A stretch of DNA of 64,000 bases, from the NCBI RefSeq assembly GCF_021155765.1, contig NC_060114.1, forward strand, positions 10,569,001 to 10,633,000. Reading direction: 5' to 3'. The translations under genes and the position numbers were made by a program. The notes beneath the pieces were generated by a model that was not told the DNA's origin, made no database searches, and worked only from the letters and a program-made list of their open reading frames with translations. Origin of the DNA: Diprion similis. Its lineage: Eukaryota > Arthropoda > Insecta > Hymenoptera > Diprionidae. Each line of letters starts with the position of its first letter. Position 1 is the stretch's first letter. Below are positions 36,492-49,906 of the stretch, in pieces.

Positions 36492-37189
36492 CGTAGTGTT
36501 TGCAATATCCAGTTTATCAGTTACTCTGAGAGCAAGTTTTCATCAGTAGAAAAGTATTGCACCCGAAACCTTGAGTTTCATTTGAAGAGCTACGAACTTG
36601 TCGTATCAGTGAGTAACTGGAAAACTACTTATTGACTGAATCTCACTCACTTCTTTCACCATGCCTGAAAAAAATATACTCTAGAGTTATGGAGGATAGA
36701 GATACGGATGACTATCTCCGCGTATAGAAAGTGACCGTAAACTAGAGTACATATGAGATGGCGCTGCTGTAACAAACGGGACACGTTTAAATGAAGGCGC
36801 CAAGAATTTTTAGAGCAGGATAAATTAAACGGAGTAAGATAGATATGCGTTCTGTAAAGGAGCTATTTTGAAGCAACTGATGAAATGACAAGTTCAAGTC
36901 CTTATAAATGAAGTTATTTGGTCCATTTAGTGAATCTACTATCTAATAGAAGCACGTTAAAGGTATAGGCTGAACCTAATTTTTGCGGTTTTCCCAAATT
37001 AATCTGAAAGTATCGATTCCAATATTGAATAAACCTGAGGATCAACTTTTTACAAACAACAATGTCACACTCAACAGCGCTTTCTATAACTTCGAAAATA
37101 AATCATTATTATCAATTTAAACTACTTATTTCTTCACTTGGATACTTATTATTGTTTTGGCCGTCCGTTCCCTGCGTAAAAAATAAGAG
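36492..37189. other. region between kinase stop and satellite relic
   Basis: AT-rich, presumably 3' UTR and spacer. Apart from the poly(A) signal nothing was recognised. Confidence 0.5.
37028..37033 (+). terminator. possible poly(A) signal of the kinase gene
   Basis: AATAAA lies about 540 nt after the kinase stop codon. It is the first clean hexamer I noticed downstream, so a 3' UTR of roughly 0.55 kb is possible. Confidence 0.3.
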
Positions 37190-37380
37190 TCTGAGAAATT
37201 TTTGCTCAAACAAGTAACCCATTCGGATTTTTTATGAAAATTTTGATGATTTTGGATATAGCTAAAATCGGTTCCCTGATGCACTATATCGACGTGATTT
37301 TGCGAGAGGGATCAAGTACGCATAGTCTGAGCTCACTACAAACAACAGAGTAAAAGAACCGGCCAAAAAACACGGATTTT
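37190..37380. repeat. detached relic of the satellite monomer
   Basis: The stretch containing aagtaacccattcggatttt, cgacgtgattttgcgagagg, gcatagtctgagctcac and caacagagtaaaag lines up in order with a monomer. It is separated from the array edge by about 480 bp of unrelated sequence, so satellite DNA once reached further left or was copied here. Confidence 0.65.
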
Positions 37381-37865
37381 GTATGAGGTTGCTGGAGAGA
37401 TGAGAAAAGAGAATAACAGATTCGTGGCTAATAAGTTTCGTTTCGGTTCATTTTCAGTATATTTATTACGCATTGATCGTCCTTGATCCCAGTACAAGTG
37501 GTCAAGTGTCAGTGTGTAATACGTGAACATGTTACGGACTAATAACGAAGTACATTAATACATATGAAATTGACCTAACATTACATGAAAAAGCTGATTA
37601 TGATCTTCAGCTGAAGGAGTATACGTATTATATACGTATATAAACAATACGTATTACCTTAAGCAACATACGAGAAGTAGTATATGAGGTAGGATTTAAT
37701 GAAGTTCGTGATATGATAGGTTCCACCCTGCACACAGGTGCAACTCACTTTCGCAGGATACGACGTGTATGATATTGTATGGGTTACATGAAACCCGAAT
37801 TGAAACTAATAAATAAACAACTTACTGTGTGGTTTCTTTGTATTTCCTCAACAATCGGTCCACCG
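37381..37865. other. unique sequence between the relic monomer and the array edge
   Basis: No gene was seen. A palindromic TACGTATA-rich patch lies at about 37,617-37,652. Confidence 0.5.
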
Positions 37866-38649
37866 CTATTTCCGTGTCTTTTGTACGTTGCACGAGATCC
37901 GATTCGTCATAACAAATTGACTGATATCGATTCTGCGACGGAAGATTAGGGACTATAAAAAAGTAAGGTTTACGCCTTTGAATTTTTGATGGAAATGATG
38001 ACAATTTGAGGAGTGCTGCAATGATATCTTTCATGCATTAATCCGGCGTGATGTTGCAAAAGGAATCGAGAGGTCGCAGTCCGGATACGCTGAGAGGAAC
38101 AGATCAAGAGTGACAGCCAATGAACGGAACGTCCTTTTCTCAATATCGCTGCCGCAGCTCTTTCCTTTGACATTTCCCTGCTGTTGGCCATACGCTCGTT
38201 TTGCTGTGTTTTCTGAGTTCCTAGGGGTTCAATTAGTGAGGAAAGAATTATACGGATCAATTCTGAGACAAGAAAATTTTTGCCGTAAAAAAGAGGCAGG
38301 TGAACCCCTGTGGATTTTTAGCAAAAATCTTGACGAATTTGAAAAGTGCGGCAATCAATTTTTCCATGCGCTATTTCGACGTGATTTTGCGAGTGAAATC
38401 GGTAGGTGAAGTCCGAATACGCTGCGAGAAATGGATCGAGAATAACGGCCAAGAGACTAAATACGTATTCGTATACGTATACGTACTTCGATCATTTTCA
38501 GCTGCTCGTTTTTTCGTCATAAATTCCATGCTGTTGGTTTGATGCTTTTTTTGTTGTGTTTTCTGAGTAATTGGGCATCGACTTAGTGTGACAAGTGTAG
38601 TACACACCGATTCCCAGACGAAAAATTTTCGACTCCAAGTAAGACAAAA
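37866..38649. repeat. decayed satellite monomers at the left edge
   Basis: About two and a half diverged monomers can be aligned by eye to the core: atatcgattctg, aagtaaggtttacgcctttg, gtgctgcaatga, agtccggatacgctg and cctgctgttggcc, then a second unit with gtgaacccctgtgg, cgacgtgattttgcgag and tgctgttggtttgatg. They carry substitutions and indels far beyond those of the core. A TACGTA-rich insertion sits at about 38,459-38,488. Confidence 0.85.
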
Positions 38650-39230
38650 AAAGTAAGGCTAACCCCTTTGAATTTTTGGTGAATATTTCGACGACTTTGA
38701 AAAGTGCTGCAATCAAATTTGTATGGCACTATTCCGACGTGATTTTGCGAGAGAAATCGATTGAGCATAGTCCCAATACGCTGCGAGCAACGGATCAAAA
38801 GTTACAGCCGAAAAACTGGAAATTTTCATCGTCATTTCTCTGCTGTTGGTCCTACGGTCTTTTCCATGTGTTTTCTGAGTTCCTGGTGGTCGAATTACTC
38901 TAAAAAGGGTCATACTAATCGATTCCGAATCGAAAAGTTTTCGGCTCCGAAAATGACCAAAAACGTAAGGCTAACCCCTTTGGATTTTTGGCGAAAATTT
39001 CGACGACTTTGAAAAGTGCTGCAATCAAATTTGTATGGCACTATTCCGACGTAATTTTTCGAGAGAAATCGATTGAGCATAGTCCCAATACGCTGCGAGC
39101 AACGGATCAAAAGTTACAGCCGAAAAACTGGAAATTTTCATCGTCATTTCTCTGCTGTTGGTCCTACGGTCTTTTCCATGTGTTTTCTGAGTTCCTGGTG
39201 GTCGAATTACTCTAGAAAGGGTCATACTAA

Positions 39231-39265
39231 TCGATTCCGAATCGAAAAGTTTTCGGCTCCGAAAA
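39231..39265. repeat. interlocking palindromes in a satellite monomer (example unit)
   Basis: Three dyads overlap or touch: TCGATTCCGAATCGA (7-bp arms), CGAAAAGTTTTCG (6-bp arms) and TTTTCGGCTCCGAAAA (7-bp arms). The same cluster recurs in nearly every monomer. The first two dyads are almost invariant; the third is perfect only in the ctccgaaaa class. Confidence 0.9.
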
Positions 39266-39923
39266 TGACCAAAAACGTAAGGCTAACCCCTTTGGATTTT
39301 TGGCGAAAATTTCGACGACTTTGAAAAGTGCTGCAATCAAATTTGTATGGCACTATTCCGACGTAATTTTTCGAGAGAAATCGATTGAGCATAGTCCCAA
39401 TACGCTGCGAGCAACGGATCAAAAGTTACAGCCGAAAAACTGGAAATTTTCATCGTCATTTCTCTGCCGTTGGTCCTACGGTCTTTTCCATGTGTTTTCT
39501 GAGTTCCTGGTGGTCGAATTACACCATAAAGGGTCATACTAATCGATTCCGAATCGAAAAGTTTTCGGCTCCGAAAATGACCAAAAACGTGAGGCTAACC
39601 CCTTTGGATTTTTGGCGAAAATTTCGACGACTTTGAAAAGTGCTGCAATCAAATTTGAGTGGCACTATTCCGACGTAATTTTGCGAGAGAAATCGATTGA
39701 GCATAGTCCCAATACGCTGCGAGCAACAGATCAAAAGTTAGGACCAACGAACTGGAAATTTTCATCGTCATTTCTCTGCTGTTGGTCCTACGGTCTTTTC
39801 CATGTGTTTTCTGAGTTCCTGGTGGTCGAATTACTCTAGAAAGGGTCATACTGATCGATTCCGAATCGAAAAGTTTCCGGCTCTCAAAATGACCAAAAAA
39901 GTAAGGCTAACCCCTTTGGATTT

Positions 39924-42900
39924 TTGGCGAAAATTTCGACGACTCTGAAAAGTGCTGCAATCAAATTTGTATTGCACCATTCCGACGTAATTTTTCGAGA
40001 GAAATCGATTAAGCATAGTCCCAATACGCTGCGAGCAACGTATCAAAAGTTACAGCCGAAAAACTGGAAATTTTCATCGTCATTTCTCTGCTGTTGGTCC
40101 TACGGTCTTTTCCATGTGTTTTCTGAGTTCCTGGTGGTCGAATTACTCTAGAAAGGGTCATACTAATCGATTCCGAATCGAAAAGTTTTCGGCTCCAAAA
40201 ATGACCAAAAAAGTAAGGCTAACCACTTTGGATTTTTGGCGAAAATTTCGACGACTTTGAAAAGTGCTGCAATCAAATTTGTATGGCACTATTCCGACGT
40301 AATTTTGCGAGAGAAATCGATTGAGCATAGTCCCAATACGCTGCGAGCAACGGATCAAAAGTTACAGCCGAAAAACTGGAAATTTTCATCGTCATTTCTC
40401 TGCTGTTGGTCCTACGGTCTTTTCCATGTGTTTTCTGAGTTCCTGGTGGTCGAATTACTCTAGAAAGGGTCATACTGATCGATTCCGAATCGAAAAGTTT
40501 CCGGCTCTCAAAATGACCAAAAAAGTAAGGCTAACCCCTTTGGATTTTTGGCGAAAATTTCGACGACTCTGAAAAGTGCTGCAATCAAATTTGTATTGCA
40601 CCATTCCGACGTAATTTTTCGAGAGAAATCGATTAAGCATAGTCCCAATACGCTGCGAGCAACGTATCAAAAGTTACAGCCGAAAAACTGGAAATTTTCA
40701 TCGTCATTTCTCTGCTGTTGGTCCTACGGTCTTTTCCATGTGTTTTCTGAGTTCCTGGTGGTCGAATTACTCTAGAAAGGGTCATACTAATCGATTCCGA
40801 ATCGAAAAGTTTTCGGCTCCAAAAATGACCAAAAAAGTAAGGCTAACCCCTTTGGATTTTTGGCGAAAATTTCGACGACTTTGAAAAGTGCTGCAATCAA
40901 ATTTGTATGGCACTATTCCGACGTAATTTTTAGAGAGAAATCGATTGAGCATAGTCCCAATACGCTGCGAGCAACGGATCAAAAGTTACAGCCGAAAAAC
41001 TGGAAATTTTCATCGTCATTTCTCTGCTGTTGGTCCTACGGTCTTTTCCATGTGTTTTCTGAGTTCCTGGTGGTCGAATTACTCTAGAAAGGGTCATACT
41101 AATCGATTCCGAATCGAAAAGTTTTCGGCTCCAAAAATGACCAAAAAAGTAAGGCTAACCCCTTTGGATTTTTGGCGAAAATTTCGACGACTTTGAAAAG
41201 TGCTGCAATCAAATTTGTATGGCACTATTCCGACGTAATTTTTAGAGACAAATCGATTGAGCATAGTCCCAATACGCTGCGAGCAACGGATCAAAAGTTA
41301 CAGCCGAAAAACTGGAAATTTTCATCGTCATTTCTCTGCTGTTGGTCCTACGGTCTTTTCCATGTGTTTTCTGAGTTCCTGGTGGTCGAATTACTCTAGA
41401 AAGGGTCATACTAATCGATTTCGAATCGAAAAGTTTTCGGCTCTCAAAATGACCAAAAAAGTAAGGCTAACCCCTTTGGATTTTTGGCGAAAATTTCGAC
41501 GACTCTGAAAAGTGCTGCGATCAAATTTGTATGGCACCATTCCGTCGTAATTTTTCGAGAGAAATCGATTGAGCATAGTCCCAATACGCTGCGAGCAACG
41601 GATCAAAAGTTACAGCCGAAAAACTGGAAATTTTCATCGTCATTTCTCTGCTGTTGGTCCTACGGTCTTTTCCATGTGTTTTCTGAGTTCCTGGTGGTCG
41701 AATTACTCTAGAAAGGGTCATACTAATCGATTCCGAATCGAAAAGTTTTCGGCTCCAAAAATGACCAAAAAAGTAAGGCTAACCCCTTTGGATTTTTGGC
41801 AAAAATTTCGACGACTTTGAAAAGTGCTGCAATCAAATTTGTATGGCACTATTCCGACGTAATTTTACGAGAGAAATCGATTGAGCATAGTCCCAATACG
41901 CTGCGAGCAACGGATCAAAAGTTACAGCCGAAAAACTGGAAATTTTCATCGTCATTTCTCTGCTGTTGGTCCTACGGTCTTTTCCATGTGTTTTCTGAGT
42001 TCCTGGTGGTCGAATTACTCTAGAAAGGGTCATACTAATCGATTCCGAATCGAAAAGTTTTCGGCTTCAAAAATGACCAAAAAAGTAAGGCTAACCCCTT
42101 TGGATTTTTGGCGAAAATTTCGACGACTTTGAAAAGTGCTGCAATCAAATTTGTATGGCACTATTCCGACGTAATTTTTCCAGAGAAATCGATTGAGCAT
42201 AGTCCCAATACGCTGCGAGCAACGGATCAAAAGTTACAGCCGAAAAACTGGAAATTTTCATCGTCATTTCTCTGCTGTTGGTCCTACGGTCTTTTCCATG
42301 TGTTTTCTGCGTTCCTGGTGGTCGAATTACTCTAGAAAGGGTCATACTAATCGATTCCGAATCGAAAAGTTTTCGGCTCCAAAAATGACCAAAAAAGTAA
42401 GGCTAACCCCTTTGGATTTTTGGCAAAAATTTCGACGACTTTGAAAAGTGCTGCAATCAAATTTGTATGGCACTATTCCGACGTAATTTTACGAGAGAAA
42501 TCGATTGAGCATAGTCCCAATACGCTGCGAGCAACGGATCAAAAGTTACAGCCGAAAAACTGGAAATTTTCATCGTCATTTCTCTGCTGTTGGTCCTACG
42601 GTCTTTTCCATGTGTTTTCTGAGTTCCTGGTGGTCGAATTACTCTAGAAAGGGTCATACTAATCGATTCCGAATCGAAAAGTTTTCGGCTTCAAAAATGA
42701 CCAAAAAAGTAAGGCTAACCCCTTTGGATTTTTGGCGAAAATTTCGACGACTTTGAAAAGTGCTTCAATCAAATTTGTATGGCACTATTCCGACGTAATT
42801 TTTCCAGAGAAATCGATTGAGCATAGTCCCAATACGCTGCGAGCAACGGATCAAAAGTTACAGCCGAAAAACTGGAAATTTTCATCGTTATTTTTCTGCC

Positions 42901-43043
42901 GTTGGTCCTACGGTCTTTTCCATGTGTTTTCTGAGTTCCTGGTGGTCGAATTACTCTAGGAAGGGTCATACTAATCGATTCCGAATCGAAAAGTTTTCGG
43001 CTCCGAAAATGACCAAAAACGTAAGGCTAACCCCTTTGGATTT
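39924..43043. repeat. dimeric higher-order repeats near the left end
   Basis: Two kinds of 624-bp dimer repeat are visible. A monomer with ttgtattgcaccatt and aagcatagt occurs at 39,924 and 40,548. The pair ttttacgag / ttttccagag occurs at 41,796-42,419 and again at 42,420-43,043. Confidence 0.75.
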
Positions 43044-46000
43044 TTGGCGAAAATTTCGACGACTTTTAAAGTGCTGCAATCAAATTTGTATGGCACTATT
43101 CCGACGTAATTTTTCGAGAGAAATCGATTGAGCATAGTCCCAATACGCTGCGAGCAACGGATCAAAAATTACAGCCGAAAAACTGGAAATTTTCATCGTC
43201 ATTTCTCTGCTGTTGGTCCTACGGTCTTTTCCATGTGTTTTCTGAGCTCCTGGTGGTCGAATTACTCTAGAAAGGGTCATACTAATCGATTCCGAATCGA
43301 AAAGTTTTCGGCTCCAAAAATGACCAAAAAAGTAAGGCTAACCCCTTTGGATTTTTGGCGAAAATTTCGACGACTTTGAAAAGTGCTGCAATCAAATTTG
43401 TATGGCACTATTCCGACGTAATTTTTAGAGACAAATCGATTGAGCATAGTCCCAATACGCTACGAGCAACGGATCAAAAGTTACAGCCGAAAAACTGGAA
43501 ATTTTCATCGTCATTTCTCTGCTGTTGGTCCTACGGTCTTTTCCATGTGTTTTCTGAGTTCCTGGTGGTCGAATTACTCTAGAAAGGGTCATACTAATCG
43601 ATTTCGAATCGAAAAGTTTTCGGCTCTCAAAATGACCAAAAAAGTAAGGCTAACCCCTTTGGATTTTTGGCGAAAATTTCGACGACTCTGAAAAGTGCTG
43701 CAATCAAATTTGTATGGCACCATTCCGTCGTAATTTTTCGAGAGAAATCGATTGAGCATAGTCTCAATACGCTGCGAGCAACGTATCAAAAGTTACAGCC
43801 GAAAAACTGGAAATTTTCATCGTCATTTCTCTGCTGTTGGTCCTACGGTCTTTTCCATGTGTTTTCTGAGTTCCTGGTGGTCGAATTACTCTAGAAAGGG
43901 TCATACTAATCGATTTCGAATCGAAAAGTTTTCGGCTCTCAAAATGACCAAAAAAGTAAGGCTAACCCCTTTGGATTTTTGGCGAAAATTTCGACGACTT
44001 TGAAAAGTGCTGCAATCAAATTTGTATGGCACTATTCCGACGTAATTTTTCAAGAGAAATCGATTGAGCATAGTCCCAATACGCTGCGAGCAACGGATCA
44101 AAAGTTACAGCCGAAAAACTGGAAATTTTCATCGTCATTTCACTGCTGTTGGTCCTACGGTCTTTTCCATGTGTTTCCTGAGTTCCAGGTGGTCGAATTA
44201 CTCTAGAAAGGGTCATACTAATCGATTCCGGATCAAAAAGTTTTCGGCTCTCAAAATGACCAAAAAAGTAAGGCTAACCCCTTTGGATTTTTGGCGAAAA
44301 TTTCGACGACTCTGAAAAGTGCTGCAATCAAATTTGTATGGCACTATTCCGACTTAATTTTTCGAGAGAAATCGATTGAGCATAGTCCCAATACGCTGCG
44401 AGCAACAGATCAGAAGTTACAGCCGAAAAACTGGAAATTTTCATCGTCATTTCTCTGCTGTTGGTCCTACGGTCTTTTCCATGTGTTTTCTGAGTTCCTG
44501 GTGGTCGAATTACTCTAGAAAGGGTCATACTAATCGATTCCGAATCGAAAAGTTTTCGGCTCCAAAAATGACCAAAAAAGTAAGGCTAACCCCTTTGGAT
44601 TTTTGGCGAAAATTTCGACGACTTTGAAAAGTGCTGCAATCAAATTTGTATGGCACTATTCCGACGTAATTTTTCTAGAGAAATCGATTGAGCATAGTCC
44701 CAATACGCTGCGAGCAACGGATCAAAAGTTACAGCCGAAAAACTGGAAATTTTCATCGTCATTTTTCTGCCGTTGGTCCTACGGTCTTTTCCATGTGTTT
44801 TCTGAGTTCCTGGTGGTCGAATTACTCTAGGAAGGGTCATACTAATCGATTTCGAATCGAAAAGTTTTCGGCTCCGAAAATGACCAAAAACGTAAGGCTA
44901 ACCCCTTTGGATTTTTGGCGAAAATTTCGACGACTTTGAAAAGTGCTGCAATCAAATTTGTATGGCACTATTCCGACGTAATTTTTCGAGAGAAATCGAT
45001 TGAGCATAGTCCCAATACGCTGCGAGCAACGGATCAAAAAGTACAGCCGAAAAACTGGAAATTTTCATCGTCATTTCTCTGCTGTTGGTCCTACGGTCTT
45101 TTCCATGTGTTTTCTGAGTTCCTGGTGGTCGAATTACTCTAGAAAGGGTCATACTAATCGATTCCGAATCGAAAAGTTTTCGGCTCCAAAAATGACCAAA
45201 AAAGTAAGGCTAACCCCTTTGGATTTTTGGCGAAAATTTCGACGACTTTGAAAAGTGCTGCAATCAAATTTGTATGGCACTATTCCGACGTAATTTTACG
45301 AGAGAAATCGATTGAGCATAGTCCCAATACGCTGCGAGCAACGGATCAAAAGTTACAGCCGAAAAACTGGAAATTTTCATCGTCATTTCTCTGCTGTTGG
45401 TCCTACGGTCTTTTCCATGTGTTTTCTGAGTTCCTGGTGGTCGAATTACTCTAGAAAGGGTCATACTAATCGATTCCGAATCGAAAAGTTTTCGGCTCCA
45501 AAAATGACCAAAAAAGTAAGGCTAACCCCTTTGGATTTTTGGCGAAAATTTCGACGACTTTGAAAAGTGCTGCAATCAAATTTGTATGGCACTATTCCGA
45601 CGTAATTTTTAGAGACCAATCGATTGAGCATAGTCCCAATACGCTGCGAGCAACGGATCAAAAGTTACAGCCGAAAAACTGGAAATTTTCATCGTCATTT
45701 CTCTGCTGTTGGTCCTACGGTCTTTTCCATGTGTTTTCTGAGTTCCTGGTGGTCGAATTACTCTAGAAAGGGTCATACTAATCGATTTCGAATCGAAAAG
45801 TTTTCGGCTCTCAAAATGACCAAAAAAGTAAGGCTAACCCCTTTGGATTTTTGGCGAAAATTTCGACGACTCTGAAAAGTGCTGCAATCAAATTTGTATG
45901 GCACCATTCCGTCGTAATTTTTCGAGAGAAATCGATTGAGCATAGTCTCAATACGCTGCGAGCAACGTATCAAAAGTTACAGCCGAAAAACTGGAAATTT

Positions 46001-47722
46001 TCATCGTCATTTCTCTGCTGTTGGTCCTACGGTCTTTTCCATGTGTTTTCTGAGTTCCTGGTGGTCGAATTACTCTAGAAAGGGTCATACTAATCGATTC
46101 CGGATCGAAAAGTTTTCGGCTTCAAAAATGACCAAAAAAGTAAGGCTAACCCCTTTGGATTTTTGGCGAAAATTTCGACGACTTTGAAAAGTGCTGCAAT
46201 CAAATTTGTATGGCACTATTCTGACGTAATTTTTCGAGAGAAATAGATTGAACATAGTCCCAATACGCTGCGAGCAACGGATCAAAAGTTACAGCCGAAA
46301 AACTGGAAATTTTCATCGTCATTTCTCTGCTGTTGGTCCTACGGTCTTTTCCATGTGTTTTCTGAGTTCCTGGTGGTCGAATTACTCTAGAAAGGGTCAT
46401 ACTAATCGATTTCGAATCGAAAAGTTTTCGGCTCTCAAAATGACCAAAAAAGTAAGGCTAACCCCTTTGGATTTTTGGCGAAAATTTCGACGACTTTGAA
46501 AAGTGCTGCAATCAAATTTGTATGGCACTATTCCGACGTAATTTTTCGAGAGAAATCGATTGAGCATAGTCCCAATACGCTGCGAGCAACGGATCAAAAG
46601 TTACAGCCGAAAAACTGGAAATTTTCATCGTCATTTCTCTGCTGTTGGTCCTACGGTCTTTTCCATGTGTTTTCTGAGTTCCAGGTGGTCGAATTACTCT
46701 AGAAAGGGTCATACTAATCGATTCCGGATCAAAAAGTTTTCGGCTCTCAAAATGACCAAAAAAGTAAGGCTAACCCCTTTGGATTTTTGGCGAAAATTTC
46801 GACGACTCTGAAAAGTGCTGCAATCAAATTTGTATGGCACTATTCCGACGTAATTTTTCGAGAGAAATCGATTGAGCATAGTCCCAATACGCTGCGAGCA
46901 ACGGATCAAAAGTTACAGCCGAAAAACTGGAAATTTTCATCGTCATTTCTCTGCTGTTGGTCCTACGGTCTTTTCCATGTGTTTTCTGAGTTCCTGGTGG
47001 TCGAATTACTCTAGAAAGGGTCATACTAATCGATTTCGAATCGAAAAGTTTTCGGCTCTCAAAATGACCAAAAAAGTAAGGCTAACCCCTTTGGATTTTT
47101 GGCGAAAATTTCGACGACTTTGAAAAGTGCTGCAATCAAATTTGTATGGCACTATTCCGACGTAATTTTTCGAGAGAAATCGATTGAGCATAGTCCCAAT
47201 ACGCTGCGAGCAACGGATCAAAAGTTACAGCCAAAAAACTGGAAATTTTCATCGTCATTTCTCTGCTGTTGGTCCTACGGTCTTTTCCATGTGTTTTCTG
47301 AGTTCCTGGTGGTCGAATTACTCTAGAAAGGGTCATACTAATCGATTCCGAATCGAAAAGTTTTCGGCTCCGAAAATGACCAAAAACGTAAGGCTAACCC
47401 CTTTGGATTTTTGGCGAAAATTTCGACGACTCTGAAAAGTGCTGCAATCAAATTTGTATGGCACTATTCCGACGTAATTTTTCGAGAGAAATCGATTGAG
47501 CATAGTCCCAATACGCTGCGAGCAACGGATCAAAAGTTACAGCCGAAAAACTGGAAATTTTCATCGTCATTTCTCTGCTGTTGGTCCTACGGTCTTTTCC
47601 ATGTGTTTTCTGAGTTCCTGGTGGTCGAATTACTCTAGAAAGGGTCATACTAATCGATTCCGAATCGAAAAGTTTTCGGCTCCAAAAATGACCAAAAAAG
47701 TAAGGCTAACCCCTTTGGATTT
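41172..47722. repeat. older seven-monomer periodicity in the left half of the array
   Basis: Monomers with tttttagagac followed by one with a cattccgtcgtaa unit start at 41,172, 43,355 and 45,539, which is 2,183 and 2,184 bp apart (seven monomers). The copies are less alike than the blocks on the right, so this duplication is probably older. Confidence 0.7.
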
Positions 47723-49906
47723 TTGGCAAAAATTTCGACGACTTTGAAAAGTGCTGCAATCAAATTTGTATGGCACTATTCCGACGTAATTTTACGAGAG
47801 AAATCGATTGAGCATAGTCCCAATACGCTGCGAGCAACGGATCAAAAGTTACAGCCGAAAAACTGGAAATTTTCATCGTCATTTCTCTGCTGTTGGTCCT
47901 ACGGTCTTTTCCATGTGTTTTCTGAGTTCCTGGTGGTCGAATTACTCTAGAAAGGGTCATACTAATCGATTCCGAATCGAAAAGTTTTCGGCTCCAAAAA
48001 TGACCAAAAAAGTAAGGCTAACCCCTTTGGATTTTTGGCGAAAATTTCGACGACTTTGAGAAGTGCTGCAATCAAATTTGTATGGCACTATTCCGACGTA
48101 ATTTTTCGAGAGAAATCGATTGAGCATAGTCCCAATACGCTGCGAGCAACGGATCAAAAGTTACAGCCGAAAAACTGGAAATTTTCATCGTCATTTCTCT
48201 GCTGTTGGTCCTACGGTCTTTTCCATGTGTTTTCTGAGTTCCTGGTGGTCGAATTACTCTAGAAAGGGTCATACTGATCGATTCCGAATCGAAAAGTTTT
48301 CGGCTCCAAAAATGACCAAAAAAGTAAGGCTAACCCCTTTGGATTTTTGGCGAAAATTTCGACGACTTTGAAAAGTGCTGCAATCAAATTTGTATGGCAC
48401 TATTCCGACGTAATTTTTCCAGAGAAATCGATTGAGCATAGTCCCAATACGCTGCGAGCAACGGATCAAAAGTTACAGCCGAAAAACTGGAAATTTTCAT
48501 CGTCATTTTTCTGCCGTTGGTCCTACGGTCTTTTCCATGTGTTTTCTGAGTTCCTGGTGGTCGAATTACTCTAGGAAGGGTCATACTAATCGATTCCGAA
48601 TCGAAAAGTTTTCGGCTCCGAAAATGACCAAAAACGTAAGGCTAACCCCTTTGGATTTTTGGCGAAAATTTCGACGACTTTGAAAAGTGCTGCAATCAAA
48701 TTTGTATGGCACTATTCCGACGTAATTTTTCGAGAGAAATCGATTGAGCATAGTCCCAATACGCTGCGAGCAACGGATCAAAAGTTACAGCCGAAAAACT
48801 GGAAATTTTCATCGTCATTTCTCTGCTGTTGGTCCTACGGTCTTTTCCATGTGTTTTCTGAGTTCCTGGTGGTCGAATTACTCTAGAAAGGGTCATACTA
48901 ATCGATTCCGAATCGAAAAGTTTTCGGCTCCAAAAATGACCAAAAAAGTAAGGCTAACCCCTTTGGATTTTTGGCGAAAATTTCGACGACTTTGAAAAGT
49001 GCTGCAATCAAATTTGTATGGCACTATTCCGACGTAATTTTTAGAGAGAAATCGATTGAGCATAGTCCCAATACGCTGCGAGCAACGGATCAAAAGTTAC
49101 AGCCGAAAAACTGGAAATTTTCATCGTCATTTCTCTGCTGTTGGTCCTACGGTCTTTTCCATGTGTTTTCTGAGTCCCTGGTGGTCGAATTACTCTAGGA
49201 AGGGTCATACTAATCGATTCCGAATCGAAAAGTTTTCGGCTCCAAAAATGACCAAAAAAGTAAGGCTAACCCCTTTGGATTTTTGGCGAAAATTTCGACG
49301 ACTTTGAAAAGTGCTGCAATCAAATTTGTATGGCACTATTCCGACGTAATTTTTCGAGAGAAATCGATTGAGCATAGTCCCAATACGCTGCGAGCAACGG
49401 ATCAAAAGTTACAGCCGAAAAACTGGAAATTTTCATCGTCATTTCTCTGCTGTTGGTCCTACGGTCTTTTCCATGTGTTTTCTGAGTTCCTGGTGGTCGA
49501 ATTACTCAAGAAAGGGTCATACTAATCGATTCCGAATCGAAAAGTTTTCGGCTCTAAAAATGACCAAAAAAGTAAGGCTAACCCCTTTGGATTTTTGGCG
49601 AAAATTTCGACGACTTTGAAAAGTGCTGCAATCAAATTTGTATGGCACTATTCCGACGTAATTTTTAGAGAGAAATCGATTGAGCATAGTCCCAATACGC
49701 TGCGAGCAACGGATCAAAAAGTACAGCCGAAAAACTGGAAATTTTCATCGTCATTTCTCTGCTGTTGGTCCTACGGTCTTTTCCATGTGTTTTCTGAGTT
49801 CCTGGTGGTCGAATTACTCTAGAAAGGGTCATACTAATCGATTCCGAATCGAAAAGTTTTCGGCTCCAAAAATGACCAAAAAAGTAAGGCTAACCCCTTT
49901 GGATTT
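47723..49906. repeat. seven-monomer block repeated 3,744 bp downstream
   Basis: Ordered markers ggcaaaaatttcg/ttttacgag, tttgagaagtg, ttttccagag, two plain units, tactcaag and caaaaagtacag recur in the same order at 51,467-53,650. For example, the ttttcc marker ends at 48,420 and 52,164, and the caag marker starts at 49,507 and 53,251, both exactly 3,744 bp apart (12 monomers). Confidence 0.85.
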
